NCBI GenBank assembly: GCA_963719165.1
Contig: CAVRAV010000002.1
Location: 1 to 64,000, forward strand
Origin: JAOUEA01 sp963719165
Lineage (GTDB): Bacteria; Actinomycetota; UBA4738; HRBIN12
DNA: 64,000 nucleotides
Direction of reading: 5' to 3'
The notes under the pieces are model-generated. The model was not told where the DNA came from. It saw nothing but the letters and a program-made list of their open reading frames with translations, and did no database searches. Each line of letters starts with the position of its first letter. Position 1 is the first letter of the stretch. The position numbers were made by a program, and so were the translations under genes. Positions 26,461 through 35,664 of the stretch are shown here, one piece after another.

Positions 26461-27679
26461 ATGTTCGATGCCGAGGGAGCGATCGGAGCGGTGGATCGGG
26501 CCCACGAAGCGGTCTGCGCCGCCCAGCGACGGATGTTCTCGCTCATCGCCCAGGCGGATGCCCGCGAGTCCTGGGAGGACTGGGGTGCCCGAGACCTCGC
26601 CCACCTGCTATCCATCCGCTTGGACATCTCCGTGTGGAAGGCCCAGCGCTGGGTCGAAGCAGCAGGGGCCTTGGAGTCCCTGCCTCGGCTCTCACGGGCC
26701 TTCGAAGAGGGGAAGCTGGGCATCGACAAGGTGGTGGAGCTCACCCGCTTCGCCACACCTGAGTGCGAGGCCCGTTTGATCCGGTGGGCCCAAGGGGTGA
26801 GCGCCGCCGGTATCCGCCGCCGCGCGGATGCGGCACGGGTGGAGGCCCACGACGCCGTGGAGGCCCACCAGGACCGCTCGCTGCGGTGGTGGTATGCCGC
26901 AGAGGGCAGCCGCTTCGGGATCCAAGGCGAGCTCCCGGCGGCCCAAGGAGCCGTCGTGGCACGAGCGCTCGATCGCATGGCCGGGCAAGATCCCCCTCAT
27001 GCCCGGGGAAGAGGGCGGCCGCACCGATGCACGCCGCGCCGATGCCCTGGTGGGGCTGTGCTCTGCGCGGATCGGCGCCGATCCCGATCCGGACCGGGCC
27101 ACGGTCGTGATCCATGCCCAGCTGGGGGAGATCGTGCCCGAGCGCGGGGGTTGTGAGATCGAAGGGGCCACCGCGATCCACCCCGCCACGGTGCGCCGCC
27201 TGCTGTGTGAGGCTCGGACCCAGATCGTGGTCGAGGACGAAGCCGCCGACGTGGTGGCCCTGGGCCCCATGGGCCGGGAGCCCTCGGCGTGGATGGCGCG
27301 CCAGGTGCGCTACCGCGACGGGGGGTGCCGGTTCCCCGGCTGCGGCACCCGGGCCTTCACCCAGGCCCATCACCTCGTGTTCTGGTCCCGCGGGGGCCCC
27401 ACCACCCTCGAGAACCTGCTGCTCGTCTGCTCGTTCCACCACCGCTTCGTGCACGAGCTGGGCTGGTCGGTGCGCCGGGAAGCCGGCGGACACCTGCGAT
27501 GGCTGCGACCCGACGGGACCCGCTACCGAGCCGGCCCCGAGCCTGAGCCTATGGCCGAGCTCTCCCGAGCTACGGAGCCTGCGCCCATGACCGCGGCCTT
27601 GCCGAGTCCCCTACCCGAGCCCGCGCCCGAGCTCTTGCCGGAGGCCTTGGCCAGGTCCCCTGCCCTAGCCCTTGCCTGA
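26461..27679 (+). CDS. DUF222/HNH endonuclease protein (13E12-like), frameshifted
   Basis: About 405 residues. The N-terminal DUF222 region (ARDLAHLLSIRLDISVWKAQ, LPRLSRAFEEGKLGIDKVVE) is followed by a C-terminal HNH nuclease (CRFPGCGTRAFTQAHHLVFW, GPTTLENLLLVCSFHH). An extra G in the run at 26983-26985 shifts the frame, and corrected the protein reads RMAGKIPLMPGEEGG. The family is abundant and repeated in actinobacterial genomes (13E12 repeats), often in intervening or mobile segments. Its biological role is not established. It lies in the block that separates rplA from rplJ. Confidence 0.8.
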
Positions 27680-27949
27680 GGCCTGGTCCGATCCCTCGCC
27701 CGATCCCGTGGCCGATCCATCCCCCACGTTCGATCGACCGCGGTTGGTCGTGGCGCTGGCTGTACTGCCGAGACCCTCGGAGCGCGGGGCTTGGGTCGTG
27801 GCGGACGAGCTGGAGGGCGAGCGCCGATCGACGCCGAGTACTCGCGTCCGAGCGCCTGTCGCCGCTTGCAGCGGTCGACGGCGAATTGGGTTGTAGCGGC
27901 TGATCGTCTGCATCGAGCGGGCATAGGTCCTGCTAGGAGGTGGCACGAC

Positions 27950-28060
27950 GTGAACACGCGGCAGCACATGCACGCCATGCTCGACGCGCGCACCCCGCGA
28001 GAGGGGGCGATCACCGTCGTAAGGCGAACGCAGCCGAAGGAAGCGGCCAGCGCGACGTGA
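27950..28060 (+). CDS. Possible small protein with strong ribosome-binding site
   Basis: A GTG at 27950 is preceded by AGGAGG (27935-27940) and opens a 36-residue frame (MNTRQHMHAMLDARTPREGA...). Beyond its stop, another frame reads as a charged helical C-terminus (DEAKDAKTEVKTEIKRTVKG, stop near 28178). The real product may be about 75 residues with one or two indels. No family is recognised. Apart from this, 27680-28300 holds only low-complexity sequence after the HNH gene, and I see nothing else in it. Confidence 0.3.
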   Translation: MNTRQHMHAMLDARTPREGAITVVRRTQPKEAASAT

Positions 28061-28300
28061 AGAGCGCGTCCAGAGCCGTCGGAGAAACGACGCGCACCAA
28101 CAACGCGAGCCCGACGAGGCCAAGGATGCGAAGACCGAGGTCAAGACGGAGATCAAGCGAACCGTCAAGGGCCGCTGAGCGAGGGTCTCTGGAGCCCTCC
28201 TGCCGTGCGATACCATGGCCGGCAACCCGATCCCATCCGCATCACGGCGATCACCGGCGCTTAGCCTCGCACCGGCCCGTTAGTCCAGGAGGTCCCGTCC

Positions 28301-28801
28301 ATGACCCGAGCTCTCGCCCGGCACGGCGCGCTACCGGCGCTCGCCGTCGCAGCCGTGATGGTGCTCGGCGCCTGCTCGTCCTCCTCAAACGACAACTCCT
28401 CGGCCACTCCCACCGGCGTGGTCGCCTCGTCTTCGTCGACCTCGTCCCCAGCTGCAGACGAGTGCGCAGCGCTCCAGACGCTCCAGGACTCGATCCGCTC
28501 GTTGCTGGCGGTCCAGCCGGTCCAACAGGGAACCCAGGGCGTGCAGGACGCGCTGACCCAGGTGGGCAACGACATCGGACCGGCGGCGAGCGCGGCCTCC
28601 TCAGAGCTCGCGCCACAGATCGACGCGCTGAAGCAGGCCGTGCAGGCGATGTCGGACACGATCTCGAACGCCGGGACGGCAGGCGCAACGGCCACTGCGA
28701 CGCAGCTGGCCTCCGAGCTTCCCGCGGTGGGGACGGCGTGGGGTGCCCTGACGTCGGCCGCAGCCGACATGGACTGCGGCCTCGCGACGCCCTCAGCTTG
28801 A
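28301..28801 (+). CDS. Small Ser/Ala-rich lipoprotein, unknown function
   Basis: 166 residues from the ATG at 28301 (AGGAGG upstream). The lipobox is VLGAC with Cys near residue 25, followed by a Ser-rich linker (about 25-50). A helical domain with two cysteines (DECAALQTLQDSIRSLLAVQ to DMDCGLATPSA) may be closed by a disulfide. No family is recognised. Its stop overlaps the convergent DUF389 gene by nine bases. Confidence 0.75.
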   Translation: MTRALARHGALPALAVAAVMVLGACSSSSNDNSSATPTGVVASSSSTSSPAADECAALQTLQDSIRSLLAVQPVQQGTQGVQDALTQVGNDIGPAASAASSELAPQIDALKQAVQAMSDTISNAGTAGATATATQLASELPAVGTAWGALTSAAADMDCGLATPSA

Positions 28802-29841
28802 GGCGGGGATGACCACGATCTCGCTCTGAACGAGCGAGACGTGCACGGTGAGGTCGGGGCGCGCCGCATGGATCCTCGAGGCGACATCGCGCGCGATGGC
28901 CTCGCCACTCGACGGAGGTCCCTCCAGCGTCACGTTCACGACGTCGCCGCTCGCGTCGACGGATGCGAGTTGCACGCCGGTACCGGCCAACGCGCTGCTC
29001 GCCCTGCTCCTGATCGCGTACTCGATCCGCGTGTCGCCGGCGATGCGGGATCCGGTGATCGCGAGCGGGATCGCGATGAGCGCCGTGGCCACGGCGATGA
29101 CGATCGCGGCGGGCCGTCGGCTCGTTCGACGCTGGGCGAACGCCACGCGGCCGTAGCCCATGATCGCGAGCAGGCCGCCGCCGGCGATCAGGATCGCAAG
29201 GAAGTTGGTGAGGAACAGCAGCATCGCGCCGGCCGACGCGCTCGGGTCGTGGTTGGCGAGCATGATGCCCACCACACACAGGGGCGGCACCAACGAGATG
29301 GCGATGGCGACGCCCGGCAGCGTGTCCGAAACGTTGCGACGACTGAGCGCGAACCCGCCCGCGGCCCCGCTGGCGAGCGCCACGATGAGGTCGGAGAGCC
29401 GGGGGCTCACGCGGCCCGCCACCTGGGCGTTCGTGGTGGCGTCCACCACGGCCGGGCTCGCCAGGCCGAACAGGAACGACAGCCCGATCGCCGTCGCGAC
29501 GCCGGCGAGCACCGTGAGCAGGCCGCGGCCGAGATGGGCGAGATCGCCGGTCACGACGGCCAGGGCGCTGGCCATGATCGGGGTCATGAGGGGCGCGACG
29601 ATCATGGCGCCGATGACCGTCGCCGTGGAGTCCGTGATCACGCCTCCGGAAGCGATAACCACCGACAGCACCAGCAGGACGCGAACCTGACGTAGGGATC
29701 GCGGCCGCCCTCCCGGTCGAACCAGAGCTTGTCCGCGAGGTCGGCGAGGTCTTCGCGCCCCACCGGCCCTCCGTGGATGAGGTCACCGAGGGATGTCATC
29801 CGTCCGACGGGCCGGCGTGGCTCCTCATGATCGGTCTGCAT
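28793..29841 (-). CDS. DUF389 membrane protein (frameshifted)
   Basis: About 349 residues. The N-terminus (LADKLWFDREGGRDPYVRF) is out of frame with the rest, and one base is missing near 29690. The corrected junction is DPYVRFRVLLVLSVVIASGG. The DUF389 core is clear: DSTATVIGAMIVAPLMTPIM, SDTLPGVAIAISLVPPLCVV and LLFLTNFLAIL, with about six membrane segments and a soluble C-terminal domain. Known members include putative TIGR00341-type proteins with no proven function, possibly transport. Confidence 0.8.
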
Positions 29842-29971
29842 CTGCTCCCGTCCCCGGACGGCGATTTGGAACGCATCAGCATATCCTCGAACGGCGGCGA
29901 GGCTCGGCGAGACGTGGCCGCCGCCTAGACGAGGAGTGTGGGGCTTCCGTCGCGGAGCCGATTCCCGGATC

Positions 29972-30689
29972 TCAGGCGTGGGCGGCCTCGATGTCCTTGG
30001 CGTGCGAGGCGTCGATCCTCACGCTGGGCCCCATCGTTGACGACACCGCGAGGGTCTTGATGTAGCGGCCCTTGGCGGAGGCCGGGCGGACCTTCACGAT
30101 CTCGTCAACCACCGCGAGGTAGTTCTGCGAGCAACGCCGGCGCCTCGAACGACTTCTTGCCGAAGATGAGGTGGATGTTGCCCCCCTTGTCGGCCCGGTA
30201 CTCAACCTTGCCGCCTTTGATGTCCGCGACGGCCTTGCCGATGTCGTTCGTCACCGTGCCCGTCTTCGGGTTGGGCATGAGCCCGCGCGGACCCAGGACG
30301 CGCCCGGCCTTGCCGACCGCCGCCATCATGTCGGGCGTGGCGACCGCCGCGTCGAAGTCGATCTCGCCTTTCATGACCTCTTCCACGAGCTCCTCGCCGC
30401 CCACGACGTCGGCGCCGGCCTCCTTGGCCTCCCGCGCCTTCTCGCCCACGGCGAACACGCCCACGCGCACGGACTTGCCGCTGCCGTTGGGCAGCGACAC
30501 CGTGCCGCGCAGGGCCTGGTCGGCCTTGCGCGTGTCGATCCCCAGGCGGAACGAGACCTCCACGGTCTCGTCGAACTTGGCGTCGGGGAACTTCTTCAAC
30601 AGATCGATGGCCTCGACCGGGCTGGTATTCGCGCTCCAGGTCGAACATGCGGGCGCGTTCTCGTAGCGCTTGCCGTGTCCGATGGTCAT
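29972..30689 (-). CDS. rplA: Ribosomal protein L1 (three apparent indels)
   Basis: The ATG at 30689 overlaps the rplK stop by four bases. The body is a normal L1 (KFDETVEVSFRLGIDTRKAD, VLGPRGLMPNPKTGTVT, VEYRADKGGNIHLIFGK). Residues 13-25 are out of frame: the other frame gives RMFDLEREY before SPVEAIDLLKKFP. Near 30130 an extra base separates the body from its conserved C-terminus (QNYLAVVDEIVKVRP, KTLAVSSTMGPSVRID). L1 binds 23S rRNA and is part of the E-site stalk. An essential single-copy gene cannot plausibly be this damaged, so these are most likely sequence errors. Confidence 0.93.
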
Positions 30690-31120
30690 GCCTCCACCTC
30701 CACGCCCATGCTCCGCGCCGTGCCCGCGATGATGCGCATGGCCATGTCGACGTCGTTGGCGTTGAGGTCGTCCATCTTGCGTTCGGCGATCGTGCGAACC
30801 TGCGCCGCGCTCAGCATCGCGACCTTGTCGCGGTTGGGGATGGCCGAGCCCTTCTCGATGCCCGCGGCCTGCTTGATCAACTCGGCGGCCGGCGGCTGCT
30901 TGGTGATGAACGAGAACGAGCGGTCCTCGTAGATCGTGAGCTCCACCGGGATGACCTGACCGCTGTACTGCTGCGTGGCCTCGTTGTACTGCTTGCAGAA
31001 ATCCATGATGTTCACGCCGTGCTGACCCAGCGCGGTGCCCACGGGCGGGGCGGGGGTGGCGGCGCCGGCCCTGATCTGCAGCTTGACGAGCGCCATGACC
31101 TTCTTGCTCTTCGGTGCCAT
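30686..31120 (-). CDS. rplK: Ribosomal protein L11
   Basis: 144 residues, full length. The N-terminal domain has the Pro-rich motif AGAATPAPPVGTALGQHGVN. The rRNA-binding C-terminal domain ends IIAGTARSMGVEVE. It forms the GTPase-associated centre with 23S rRNA. It lies between nusG and rplA in the conserved order and overlaps rplA by ATGA. Confidence 0.98.
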   Translation of the reverse strand: MAPKSKKVMALVKLQIRAGAATPAPPVGTALGQHGVNIMDFCKQYNEATQQYSGQVIPVELTIYEDRSFSFITKQPPAAELIKQAAGIEKGSAIPNRDKVAMLSAAQVRTIAERKMDDLNANDVDMAMRIIAGTARSMGVEVEA

Positions 31121-31179
31121 GAAGCTTTCACCTCCTGCGGTACGAACGGCCGCGAGGCCTCCCGCGTATCTCGATCGGG

Positions 31180-32398
31180 CTAGACCTTCGCGACCTGGTC
31201 GAAGCCCAGCTCGACCGGGGTCTCCCGGTCGAAGATGTTCACGAGCACCTTCAGCTTGGACTGATCGAGGTTGATCTCGCTGATGGTGCCGTTGAAGTCC
31301 GCGAAGGGGCCGGAGATGATCCGCACCACGTCCTGCTCCTCGAACCCGAGGCGGAACGCGGGCTTCACCTCCTCCTTCTTCACGACGAGGATCTTCTCCA
31401 CCTCGCGCTTGGACAGCGGCGTGGGCTTGGAGCCGGTGCCCGCGCTCACGAACCCCGTGACGCCCGGCGTGTTGCGCACCACGTACCAGGAGTCGTTGTC
31501 GTACTCCATCTTGACGAGCAGGTAGCCGGGGAAGACCTTCTTCTGCACGACCTGCTTCTTGCCGTTCTTGATCTCCATGACGTCTTCCATGGGGATGTGC
31601 ACGCGGAAGATCTTGCCTTCCATCTGCATCGTGTGGATGCGCTGCTCGAGGTTGGTCTTCACCTTGTTCTCGTAGCCCGCGTACGTGTGCACGACGTACC
31701 AGTCGCCGGGTCCGCGGAACGGGTCATCGCGCGCGGGAGGCGCCTCTTCTTCGGCCACGGTCTCGACGGGCGCCGCCTCGGCGACGGGCTCCGGCTCGGC
31801 GACGGGCTCCGGCTCTGCGGCGGGCTCCGGCTCCGGGGCGGGCTCGGGTGACGGCTCCGGCTCGGCGACCTCGGTTTCGGTCTCGGCGACGCCCTCGGCC
31901 TCCACTTCGGCTTCGGGCTCCGACGCGTGCATCGCCTCGGGGGCGAGCTCGCCGTCGCCTTGGGCGGCCTCCATCTCGAGGTATTCCTCCTGCACGACGG
32001 CCTCGACGACGGCTTCCTCCACGGCTTCTTCCACCACTGCGTCGGCCACCGTCTCGATCACCTCGGCCTCCACGGCGGCATCCGCGAGGATCTCGTCGGC
32101 GACGACTTCGCCGGCTTCCTCCACGACGAGCGCTTCTTCCAGGCCCTCCTCGAAAACCGATTCGGCGGCCTCGTCGATCCCCGGAGGCGTCGAGCGCATC
32201 GGCCTCGGCGGCGGCCTCGTCGAGGATCTCGCCGGCGGCTTCGTCCGCGATCTCCTCCACCGCATCCGCCTCCACCGCGGCCTCGACCAGGGTCTCGGTC
32301 GCGGCCTCGTCGGCCAGTTCGTGAAGCTCCGCCGCCGCGTCAAGCTCATCGCTCAGGGGCGCGGCGTCATCGATCGTTGGGTTCTGGTCTTCGTTCAT
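31180..32398 (-). CDS. nusG: Transcription antitermination factor NusG with about 220-residue acidic N-terminal extension (frameshifted)
   Basis: The NGN domain (DWYVVHTYAGYENKVKTNLE, VFPGYLLVKMEYD, NTPGVTGFVSAG) and KOW domain (EEQDVVRIISGPFADFNGTI) are complete and end at 31180. Before them lie about 220 residues of Glu/Ala/Pro-rich sequence starting MNEDQNPTIDDAAPLSDELD at the ATG 32398, then EPEPVAEPEPVAEAAP-like repeats. Actinobacterial NusG often has an acidic leader, but this one is much longer than usual. An extra base in the run of four C at 32179-32182 splits the leader into two frames. NusG couples RNA polymerase to the ribosome and Rho. The gene is 14 bases downstream of secE. Confidence 0.95.
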
Positions 32399-32414
32399 GG
32401 GGTCCTTCGGGTCG

Positions 32415-32723
32415 CTAACCGCCGAGCAGCCTGACGATCGTCCTCGTGAACGCATAGTCCAGTCCGAAGACGAAGGCGGTCATCACCGTGATGGTGACGA
32501 GCACCACGACGGTATAGGAAACGAGCTCGGCTCGACTCGGCCAGTCGACCTTCTTGAGCTCAAGGCGCACCTCGCGCAGGAACTGGCGGGTGCCCGTGCG
32601 CTTGCGCTTCTCCTGGGTTTGGGCGCGACGAGCGGTGGCGGCGGGCGCCGAAGCCCGGTCGGTGCCGGCCTTCTTCTGCTGGCGCTCGGCCTTCTCCTGC
32701 ATCCGCTTCATCTGTCGGTTCAT
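32415..32723 (-). CDS. secE: Preprotein translocase subunit SecE
   Basis: About 102 residues from the ATG at 32723. A basic N-terminal region is followed by the conserved FLREVRLELKKVDWPSRAEL and one membrane segment (YTVVVLVTITVMTAFVFGLD). It clamps SecY in the translocon. It lies between tRNA-Trp and nusG, the standard order. Confidence 0.95.
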   Translation of the reverse strand: MNRQMKRMQEKAERQQKKAGTDRASAPAATARRAQTQEKRKRTGTRQFLREVRLELKKVDWPSRAELVSYTVVVLVTITVMTAFVFGLDYAFTRTIVRLLGG

Positions 32724-32735
32724 GGTGCTCCCTTG

Positions 32736-32809
32736 CAGGCGCGGAGGGACTTGAACCCCCAACCGCCGGTTTTGGAGACCGGTGCTCTACCAAATTGAGC
32801 TACGCGCCT
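32736..32809 (-). tRNA. tRNA-Trp (CCA anticodon)
   Basis: Cloverleaf on the minus strand: acceptor AGGCGCG/CGCGCCT, anticodon arm CCGGT-CTCCAAA-ACCGG with anticodon CCA, and T arm with TTCAAGT. The 3' CCA is not encoded. It is directly upstream of secE, as in many actinobacteria. Confidence 0.97.
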
Positions 32810-33017
32810 CCGCCATCCCTGGTCGCCCCGGTATTGGGGGGACTTCGGAACGACCAGTATACCGTTGCCTCTTGGGCGCGGGTAGAAGCCCGATGGACAT
32901 CGGCGCGAAGGTCTCGGACACCCCCGATTTTCCCTACGCTCTTGCGTGTATCCGCCCAGGTCGTGACCTATGCTCCGGCGGACATCCCGCGGCGGCCCCG
33001 GATCGCGGAGAGACGTC

Positions 33018-34748
33018 ATGGCTGAGATCGACGACGAGTACATGCCGGAGCATGCCTCCGGAGCCCCCCGGCGTGGCTTCTTCCGCCGCCCCGAGGACCC
33101 TGCGCAGGATCCGAGCATGACCTCGGAAGAGCGCCGCGTGGCCGAGGCGCTGCAGCGCACCATCGACGAACGCATGGAGTCGGGCCTGCGCAACCTCGAG
33201 CACGAGGCGACGGGCCTCATGCGCGAGATCGCCGGCGAGGTGTGGCGGGCCGGTGGCAGCGACGCGCGTCCCGAGCAGGAACGCATCGTCGCGCTGTTGT
33301 CCCGCGACCAGGCGCTGCGCAGCCTCTTGGCCAGCAGCGACGAGCGGTTCCAGTCCCTCGCCGTTCGTTCCGCGCGTCTGGAGGATCACCTGAACGAGCT
33401 CGCTGAGGCCGCCCGCGCCTCTCGCGCCGCCATGGAGGCCGCCGCGGAGGCCGCGCGCGACATCGCCGACTCCCCCACCCTTCAAGGTGTCGAGACCGTG
33501 CGCACGCAGCTCGAGCAGGTGGAGGCGCACATCGCGCAGGCCTTCTTGCACTTCGATGAGCGCGACCGTCACCTCACCGAGACGATCCTGCGCCAGGTCA
33601 CCGACCACGGCGATCTCATCAGCCGCGAAACCGCGCGCATCGTGGAATCGATGCAGGGCTACGTCCAGGGCGGCACGGAGGCCATGGGTCACCTGGCCCA
33701 GCGCGTGGAGCAGCACGCCGAGGCCTTCGCCACGCAGGACATCCAGATCGCGAACGACGTGCGCACGGCCATGCACGCCGAGGCCGAGCCGCTCGCCGAG
33801 CGGCTCGAGCTCATCGACGAGCGCGTGGGGCTGCACGGTCGCGCCGCCGACGACGTCCGCGTGCGCCTCGAGCGGCTCATCGAGGCCCGGATGCGCGGGC
33901 TCGCCGAGCTGATCCGCTCGGACTCCACGGCGCTGCGCCGACTGATCGAGGAACGCGAGGCCTCCGCCGGAGCGGTCACCGACGGGATCGACGGCGAGGC
34001 GATCGCCGAGGTCGTGGCGCAGCAGGTGACCATGCGGCTGACCTCGGGCGAGCTCCGCCTGGAGGACCGGCTCGACAAGATGATGGATCGACAGCTCGTG
34101 CGCATCGGCGAGCAGCTCGAGGCGCGCCTGAGCGACCACCTCGAGGCGCGGTTCTCCGGCATGGCCGAGATCGTCGCCCTGCGGGCGGCCGAGGCCGCCG
34201 ACGTGGCCATCGCGTCGAGCTTCGGCTCCAGCCTCGAGCGCATGAACATCAACGTGGGCGCGATGGAAGGCATCGACTCGATGATCGCGGAAACGCAGGC
34301 CGCCGCCGAGGATCGGCTCATGAACCACATCGACGACCGGATGACCGCCATCGCGCGGCTGATCCGGTCTGACAACCAGGCGCTCGCACAGAAGGTCACC
34401 GAGATGCCGGTCGTGATCCCGGAACCATCGGCTCCTCCCATCGACCCGGAGCTCATGCGGGAGACCCTGCGCACCATGAAGGAGCTACAGGCGGGGATGG
34501 CCACCGAGGTGGTGGGGTCCATCGACACCCGGATCCGCGCGGTGTCGGACCAGCTCCACACGGAGACGCAGTCCACCGCCGAGGCCATGATCAAGGTCGC
34601 CGAGGTGCTCGGGTCCAAGATCGATCGACTGAGCGTCCGCGTGGACGAGGGCTACGGCAACGATCTCCAAGTGGTCATCGATCGGATGAGCGACGCGATC
34701 CGCGCGATGTCGCTGGCCGGTCGCGGGCGCTACGAACAGACGGGCTGA
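33018..34748 (+). CDS. Large coiled-coil protein of unknown function
   Basis: 576 residues from the ATG at 33018 (GGAGAGACGTC upstream). A short Arg-rich start (residues 15-25) is followed by almost continuous amphipathic helix with heptad-like Leu/Ile/Ala spacing (about 35-560), rich in Glu, Ala and Arg. No catalytic motif, membrane segment or signal is seen. Segments such as RLIRSDNQALAQKV and ELIRSDSTALRRL recur, so it has an internally repeated fold. It sits on the opposite strand between hadB and tRNA-Trp, within an otherwise conserved housekeeping block. It may have a cytoskeletal or polar scaffold role, which is inference only. Confidence 0.75.
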   Translation: MAEIDDEYMPEHASGAPRRGFFRRPEDPAQDPSMTSEERRVAEALQRTIDERMESGLRNLEHEATGLMREIAGEVWRAGGSDARPEQERIVALLSRDQALRSLLASSDERFQSLAVRSARLEDHLNELAEAARASRAAMEAAAEAARDIADSPTLQGVETVRTQLEQVEAHIAQAFLHFDERDRHLTETILRQVTDHGDLISRETARIVESMQGYVQGGTEAMGHLAQRVEQHAEAFATQDIQIANDVRTAMHAEAEPLAERLELIDERVGLHGRAADDVRVRLERLIEARMRGLAELIRSDSTALRRLIEEREASAGAVTDGIDGEAIAEVVAQQVTMRLTSGELRLEDRLDKMMDRQLVRIGEQLEARLSDHLEARFSGMAEIVALRAAEAADVAIASSFGSSLERMNINVGAMEGIDSMIAETQAAAEDRLMNHIDDRMTAIARLIRSDNQALAQKVTEMPVVIPEPSAPPIDPELMRETLRTMKELQAGMATEVVGSIDTRIRAVSDQLHTETQSTAEAMIKVAEVLGSKIDRLSVRVDEGYGNDLQVVIDRMSDAIRAMSLAGRGRYEQTG

Positions 34749-34763
34749 CGTCGAGGTCCACCC

Positions 34764-35192
34764 TCAGCCGAGGCGGACGACCGCTTCGCCGCGTTTGAGC
34801 GGCATGTCCACGGTGCCGTCGGCGCGCGTGACCGACACCCAGGTCTCCAGCGTCGCCGTGCGCGCTTCGGGATCGATCCTGCGCACGGTGCCTCCGGTCA
34901 CGATCTCTTCCCCCATGGCCACGGGGGCGCGGAACTGGCCGCCGATCTTCACGACGGCCTCCGCATCGCCGGCCCATTCGCTGACGCAGGCGGCCATGTG
35001 CCCCATCGTGAACATCCCGTGGGCGATGATCCCGTCGAACCCGACCTGCCGGGCGAAGTCGTCGTCTTGATGCAGCGGGTTCTGATCGCGCCCCGCGTCG
35101 GCGTAATCCTTCACATCCTCCCGCTCCACGACGCGTCGAAGCTGCGGGAGGTCGTCGCCCACCGCCACCTCCTCGAACGCCCGCACGCTCAC
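34764..35192 (-). CDS. hadB: MaoC-like (3R)-hydroxyacyl dehydratase, HadB-type
   Basis: 142 residues from the GTG at 35192, which overlaps the hadA stop (GTGA). The hydratase-2 motif is complete: YADAGRDQNPLHQDD...GFDGIIAHGMFTMG, with catalytic Asp and His. In mycobacteria HadA/HadB form the FAS-II dehydratase and lie in the same rpmG-secE neighbourhood. The symbol rests on this synteny and motif. The lipid made here is unknown, as no mycolate genes are seen. Confidence 0.82.
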   Translation of the reverse strand: MSVRAFEEVAVGDDLPQLRRVVEREDVKDYADAGRDQNPLHQDDDFARQVGFDGIIAHGMFTMGHMAACVSEWAGDAEAVVKIGGQFRAPVAMGEEIVTGGTVRRIDPEARTATLETWVSVTRADGTVDMPLKRGEAVVRLG

Positions 35193-35575
35193 ACGGACCC
35201 CCGCTCCACCATCGTCGACTTCGCGATACAAACGAGATCCCCGTCCTCGTCCACGATGTCGGTCACCACGACGATGAATCCGTTCTCCCCGATGGCGCGG
35301 ATGGAGTCGATCCGGATCGTGGCGGTGACGGTTTCTCCCTCGCGCACCGGGCGACGGTGCACGAACTCCTGGGCGCCGTGCACGACCCGCGCGAAGTCGA
35401 GCCCGAGCTCATCGTCGTCCACGACCTGTGCGAACGCGAGGTATTCGATCGTGGTCACGAAGGTGGGCGGCACGCCCTCGGCCTGGTCGAACACCGCGCG
35501 GAAGTCCTTCAGGCGCCGCGGATCGACCTCGACCTCGACTGCCGGATAGACCTTCCCCTCACTGGCCGCGTTCAC
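35189..35575 (-). CDS. hadA: MaoC-like dehydratase subunit, HadA-type
   Basis: 128 residues. It shows the hot-dog fold of FAS1-type/MaoC N-terminal domain proteins (YPAVEVEVDPRRLKDFRAV, PPTFVTTIEYLAFAQ, EFVHRRPVREGETVTATIRI) without the D-x-H catalytic pair found in HadB, as expected of the substrate-binding partner. It is coupled to hadB by a four-base overlap and divergent from the response regulator. It is somewhat shorter than mycobacterial HadA. Confidence 0.8.
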   Translation of the reverse strand: MNAASEGKVYPAVEVEVDPRRLKDFRAVFDQAEGVPPTFVTTIEYLAFAQVVDDDELGLDFARVVHGAQEFVHRRPVREGETVTATIRIDSIRAIGENGFIVVVTDIVDEDGDLVCIAKSTMVERGSV

Positions 35576-35649
35576 GCCCGGGGACGCTACTTGGGGGATG
35601 TCCGGGCGGCAACTTGCGACAGATGCGTGATTCTATGCGGGCCAACGCC

Positions 35650-35655
35650 TAGGAT
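35650..35655 (+). promoter_or_regulatory. TAGGAT -10 element close to a start codon (probable leaderless mRNA)
   Basis: TAGGAT lies nine bases before the ATG at 35665 of the response regulator, placing the expected transcription start within a few bases of the start codon. No ribosome-binding site is present. Leaderless mRNAs are common in actinobacteria. A clear -35 is not seen. Confidence 0.4.
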
Positions 35656-35664
35656 GCGCTCGGA

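Noticed and set aside
29972..30689. Programmed ribosomal frameshifting in rplA
   Set aside because: Three separate shifts, two of them compensating, occur without slippery heptamers or conserved structure, and L1 is not known to use frameshifting.
32934..34328. A 464-codon minus-strand open frame
   Set aside because: It mirrors the coiled-coil gene; its Leu/His/Arg composition and lack of family motifs mark it as a shadow.
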